DNA of 8,533 nt, taken from assembly GCA_018399795.1 (NCBI GenBank), contig JAGYOC010000058.1:1-8533 (forward strand), given 5' to 3'. This document shows, one piece after another, positions 6,890 through 8,533 of the stretch (the first letter of the stretch is position 1; the number at the start of each line of letters is the position of its first letter). The position numbers and the translations under genes are program-made. Source of the DNA: Dehalococcoidales bacterium (GTDB lineage: Bacteria; Chloroflexota; Dehalococcoidia; Dehalococcoidales; UBA5760). The notes beneath the pieces were generated by a model. It made no database searches and was not told the origin of the DNA. It worked only from the letters and a program-made list of their open reading frames with translations.

Positions 6890-7300
6890 GGAGCTATTCC
6901 TTTTTAGCCGGTTACTTCCACTTTATGGTCGCCTTTTTCTCGTTGTCGTTGTCTGACGAATTCAGGTCCTTTTCCAGCCCCTGCAGCTTGTTGACCAGCT
7001 CTTCAAACTCGGCCCTGGGTGATTTCTTGCCAATCTCCAGGCCGTAATTGACGAAGAAGTCGATGAAGCTGCGCAGCAGTGTCTTGATGTCCTGTTCTAT
7101 GGAGCGAAGCTCTTCCCTGGTTACGTACTTTTCTTCCTTGCCGGTTTGTTTTTCTTCACCGTTTGCCTCTTTCAGCTGACCATCGATGAGGAAAGAGATG
7201 AAATCCGCCTGACTCATATCACCGCGGTTGTTATCGATTTTCTTGACCAGATCCGCAGGTAGAATCAGCATTCTTTTTTCAGACGACATAGAATAGCTCC
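6890..7300. repeat. 10-bp inverted repeat (6890-6899 and 7291-7300) flanking the RHH-like gene
   Basis: GGAGCTATTC at 6890-6899 on the plus strand is the exact reverse complement of GAATAGCTCC at 7291-7300. In the minus-strand transcript the upstream arm reads GGAGCUAUUC, which includes the Shine-Dalgarno GGAG of the RHH-like gene. The downstream arm GAAUAGCUCC sits in the 3' UTR just after its stop. The two could pair and mask the ribosome-binding site. Confidence 0.45.
6912..7289 (-). CDS. Small protein with ribbon-helix-helix-like N-terminus and helical C-terminal part
   Basis: I do not recognise this 125-residue protein as a named gene. Residues 5-11 (KRMLILP) could form the DNA-contacting beta strand, and ADLVKKIDNNRG (12-23) plus SQADFISFLIDGQLK (26-40) the two helices of a CopG/Arc-type dimer. 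The glutamate/lysine-rich part from 41 contains a long amphipathic helix (about 57-83, with SFIDFFVNYGLEIGKK) and a second one (about 91-110), suggesting coiled-coil oligomerisation. The end is charged and low in complexity. A strong AAGGAG lies 7 nt before the ATG. It is the second gene after the winged-helix regulator (21-bp gap) and precedes a strong terminator, so the two are probably co-expressed and may act together. No toxin gene is adjacent, so an antitoxin role is not supported. DNA binding is an inference from the N-terminal pattern only. Confidence 0.65.
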   Translation of the reverse strand: MSSEKRMLILPADLVKKIDNNRGDMSQADFISFLIDGQLKEANGEEKQTGKEEKYVTREELRSIEQDIKTLLRSFIDFFVNYGLEIGKKSPRAEFEELVNKLQGLEKDLNSSDNDNEKKATIKWK

Positions 7301-7310
7301 TTTTTCGGTA

Positions 7311-7583
7311 TTACTGAAAGATGTCTTTCTCTTTGAACTCCAGGATTTCCAGGATGTTGTCGATGTGCTCGAGCAGCTTGAGCCCTTTACGTGTTACACG
7401 GTAGGTTACGACGGGATTTCCCACCGTCACCCGGTCGATCAGGTTCAGCTCAAGAAGGAAATTGAGGTACTTCTTGAGCTGGAAGTAGCTCATATTGGCG
7501 CTGTACATTATTTCCGTCTTGCCGGCTTCTCCCAGCCTGAGCATATCGGCTATTACTTCAATACTTGACCTTCGATGTTCCAT
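7311..7583 (-). CDS. Small winged helix-turn-helix regulator, Sso10a/HTH_45-like
   Basis: This 90-residue protein matches the layout of Sso10a-type winged-helix proteins (HTH_45), common in archaea and found in some bacteria. A first helix SSIEVIADMLRLG (6-18) leads to KTEIMYSANMSYFQLKKYLNFLLELNLI (22-49), containing the turn and recognition helix. A wing follows (50-63), then the YRVTRKGLKLLEHI motif (61-74) and a C-terminal helix to about 83 that in relatives makes an antiparallel coiled-coil dimer. The ATG at 7583 lacks a strong Shine-Dalgarno, only a GGTAA-type stretch. It is first in an operon with the RHH-like gene. The promoter region contains several dyads, so autoregulation is likely. 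It may be a local transcription factor or a small chromatin-type protein; target genes are not evident, though pilD and the acyl operon lie on either side. Confidence 0.78.
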   Translation of the reverse strand: MEHRRSSIEVIADMLRLGEAGKTEIMYSANMSYFQLKKYLNFLLELNLIDRVTVGNPVVTYRVTRKGLKLLEHIDNILEILEFKEKDIFQ

Positions 7584-7616
7584 TTTACCATTACCCGGTA
7601 CAGTAGCGGAATACCG

Positions 7617-7645
7617 TACTATAGTATTAACCCTATTATACTATA
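7617..7645. promoter_or_regulatory. Dyad symmetries in the winged-helix operon promoter, candidate autoregulatory operator
   Basis: TACTATAGTA (7617-7626) is a perfect 10-bp palindrome. TATAGTAT (7620-7627) and ATACTATA (7638-7645) form an 8-bp inverted repeat with a 10-nt spacer, a spacing of about one and a half helical turns. They cover the predicted -10 and spacer, as expected for a repressor site. Confidence 0.5.
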
Positions 7646-7653
7646 CGTGTCAA
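7624..7653 (-). promoter_or_regulatory. Promoter of the winged-helix/RHH operon
   Basis: A perfect TTGACA (-35, 7648-7653) is followed after 18 nt by TAATAC (-10, 7624-7629), giving a leader of about 35 nt. A perfect TATAAT (7635-7640) lies closer, but only 7 nt from this -35 and without its own good -35, so it is the weaker choice. The -35 lies 38 nt past the pilD stop and no terminator separates them, so read-through from pilD is possible. Confidence 0.6.
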
Positions 7654-7690
7654 GTGGTTTACCGGGTTGGCGAGGAAACAGGAAGGTGAG

Positions 7691-8455
7691 CTAGAAGAGC
7701 CCCAGGTACCAGGTCAGGATGGGGCTACCCCAGAGGAGGGTAATAATGGTGGCCGCCGAGAGGGCCGGGCCGAAAGGTATTCCCTCCTTGCGCTTTTTCT
7801 TCCTGCTGGCCAGGAGTGCTACGGCTATTATACCTCCGATGATGGCGGCCAGAATCAGGGTAAAAAAGATTCTCGGGTAACCGGTGACGAAGCCCATCAG
7901 GGCTGCCATCTTCACATCGCCGAAGCCCATCCCCCCACGTGAGAGCAGGGCTACCAGCAGTGCGATGCCGAAGCCGATGCCGCCGCCCATTCCCGAGTAC
8001 TTGATACCGGGAACGATATATAAGTTGGGAAGAAAGACGCTCACAAGCAGTGCGGCCACCATGGCGGGGTAGACTATCCGGTTCAGGATAAGGCCCTTTT
8101 CGAAATCGATAAACATAAGTACTATGAAGAGGCAGCAGTAGGAGGCTATGACGGCCATTTCCGCGCCCGGGCCGTACTGAGTAAAGAGGTAGGCAAAGAG
8201 CGCTCCGCAGGCAATCTCCACTCCCAGGATACGCCGGGGTATGGCAGCGTTGCAGTAGCGGCAGCGGCCGCGCAGCCAGAGGTAGCTGATGACCGGGACC
8301 AGGTCCTTAATCGCCAGCCGGTTACGGCAGGCCGGGCAGTGGGATGGTGGCGTTACTATCGATTGACGGGCCGGTATGCGGTCGATACAGACGTTGAGAA
8401 AGCTGCCGATGGTTACCCCCAGAATGGTGAATGTGGTTATCCCGATAGCGTCCAT
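7691..8455 (-). CDS. pilD: Type IV prepilin peptidase / N-methyltransferase PilD
   Basis: PilD is an inner-membrane aspartic protease that cleaves the leader of type IV prepilins and, in the bifunctional form, methylates the new N-terminal residue. The 254-residue length is typical. The N-terminal ILGVTIGSFLNVCIDRIP (11-28) and the cytoplasmic four-cysteine zinc loop (Cys40, Cys43, Cys65, Cys68) are intact, which fits the methylating subtype. The two catalytic aspartates are Asp117 in FIDFEKGLI and Asp180 in GGMGFGDVKM, and about seven membrane helices follow in the usual order. The start is an ATG with only a weak AGAG upstream; the predicted promoter would make the leader very short. No pilin or pilB/pilC is visible upstream within the window. 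PilT lies at the other end of the window, so the pilus genes are interrupted by about 7.3 kb of other genes. Confidence 0.95.
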   Translation of the reverse strand: MDAIGITTFTILGVTIGSFLNVCIDRIPARQSIVTPPSHCPACRNRLAIKDLVPVISYLWLRGRCRYCNAAIPRRILGVEIACGALFAYLFTQYGPGAEMAVIASYCCLFIVLMFIDFEKGLILNRIVYPAMVAALLVSVFLPNLYIVPGIKYSGMGGGIGFGIALLVALLSRGGMGFGDVKMAALMGFVTGYPRIFFTLILAAIIGGIIAVALLASRKKKRKEGIPFGPALSAATIITLLWGSPILTWYLGLF

Positions 8456-8465
8456 ATTGCTCTAT

Positions 8466-8494
8466 ATTTTGTATGGTTTGGGCTGCGCCGTCAA
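8466..8494 (-). promoter_or_regulatory. Possible pilD promoter with very short leader
   Basis: TTGACG (8489-8494) is 17 nt from CAAAAT (8466-8471) on the minus strand. Transcription would begin only about 4 nt before the pilD ATG, which fits the poor Shine-Dalgarno but would mean nearly leaderless translation. The sequence is AT-rich and other starts further upstream are equally possible. Confidence 0.35.
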
Positions 8495-8525
8495 CTATGT
8501 CCGGTAGATATATGAATATAGTTGA
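8491..8525. repeat. 8-bp inverted repeat upstream of pilD
   Basis: TCAACTAT (8491-8498) and ATAGTTGA (8518-8525) are perfect inverted copies with a 19-nt spacer. The proximal arm overlaps the possible -35 box. It could be an operator, or chance in AT-rich DNA. Confidence 0.3.
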
Positions 8526-8533
8526 AAGTAAAG

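Noticed and set aside
6912..7583. Toxin-antitoxin module
   Set aside because: The RHH-like protein could suggest an antitoxin, but its partner is a winged-helix regulator and no toxin fold (RelE, PIN, MazF) is present.
7635..7640. TATAAT as the -10 of the winged-helix operon
   Set aside because: It is a perfect hexamer, but at 17 nt upstream the sequence is GGTAAA, and the good TTGACA is only 7 nt away; the TTGACA-N18-TAATAC pair fits better.

Overview
The window is a compact, bacterial-style stretch in which all eight supported genes lie on the minus strand. The longest non-coding gap is 181 bases (6731-6911), so no gene-free stretch reaches 300 bases. There are no tRNA or rRNA genes, insertion sequences or CRISPR arrays. 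Base composition is roughly balanced and most genes have clear Shine-Dalgarno sequences. The mix of type IV pilus genes, a GH3-family adenylating enzyme beside a FabF-type ketosynthase, and a small archaeal-style winged-helix regulator would fit an uncultured Chloroflexota lineage such as Dehalococcoidia. That is an impression from protein flavour, not a demonstrated assignment.

Read in the direction of transcription (right to left): pilD (8455-7691) encodes the prepilin peptidase. Next is a two-gene regulatory operon, 7583-6912: an Sso10a/HTH_45-like winged-helix protein, then a small protein with a ribbon-helix-helix-like N-terminus. Its promoter region is rich in dyads and it ends in a strong intrinsic terminator at 6838-6871. 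A three-gene operon (6730-3114) follows: a membrane ICMT-like methyltransferase, a GH3-family acyl-adenylate enzyme and a FabF-like ketosynthase. Tandem GTTC/GAAC dyads lie upstream of it. A well-formed promoter (3030-3058) then drives a TTG-started 834-residue membrane protein with GAF, GGDEF and HD-GYP domains. The left edge holds the first 115 codons of pilT, the pilus retraction ATPase.

Two themes emerge. One is type IV pili with cyclic-di-GMP: pilD and pilT bracket the region and a potential c-di-GMP synthase/hydrolase sits directly upstream of pilT. The other is a small acyl-chemistry cassette (ketosynthase, acyl-activating enzyme, membrane methyltransferase) whose product cannot be read from sequence. 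It is the best candidate here for an undescribed pathway. Several regulatory signals are also visible: a 12-bp inverted repeat covering both the -35 box and the ribosome-binding site of the c-di-GMP gene; overlapping GTTC/GAAC palindromes before the acyl cassette; and a 10-nt complementarity between the Shine-Dalgarno and the 3' UTR of the small RHH-like gene.
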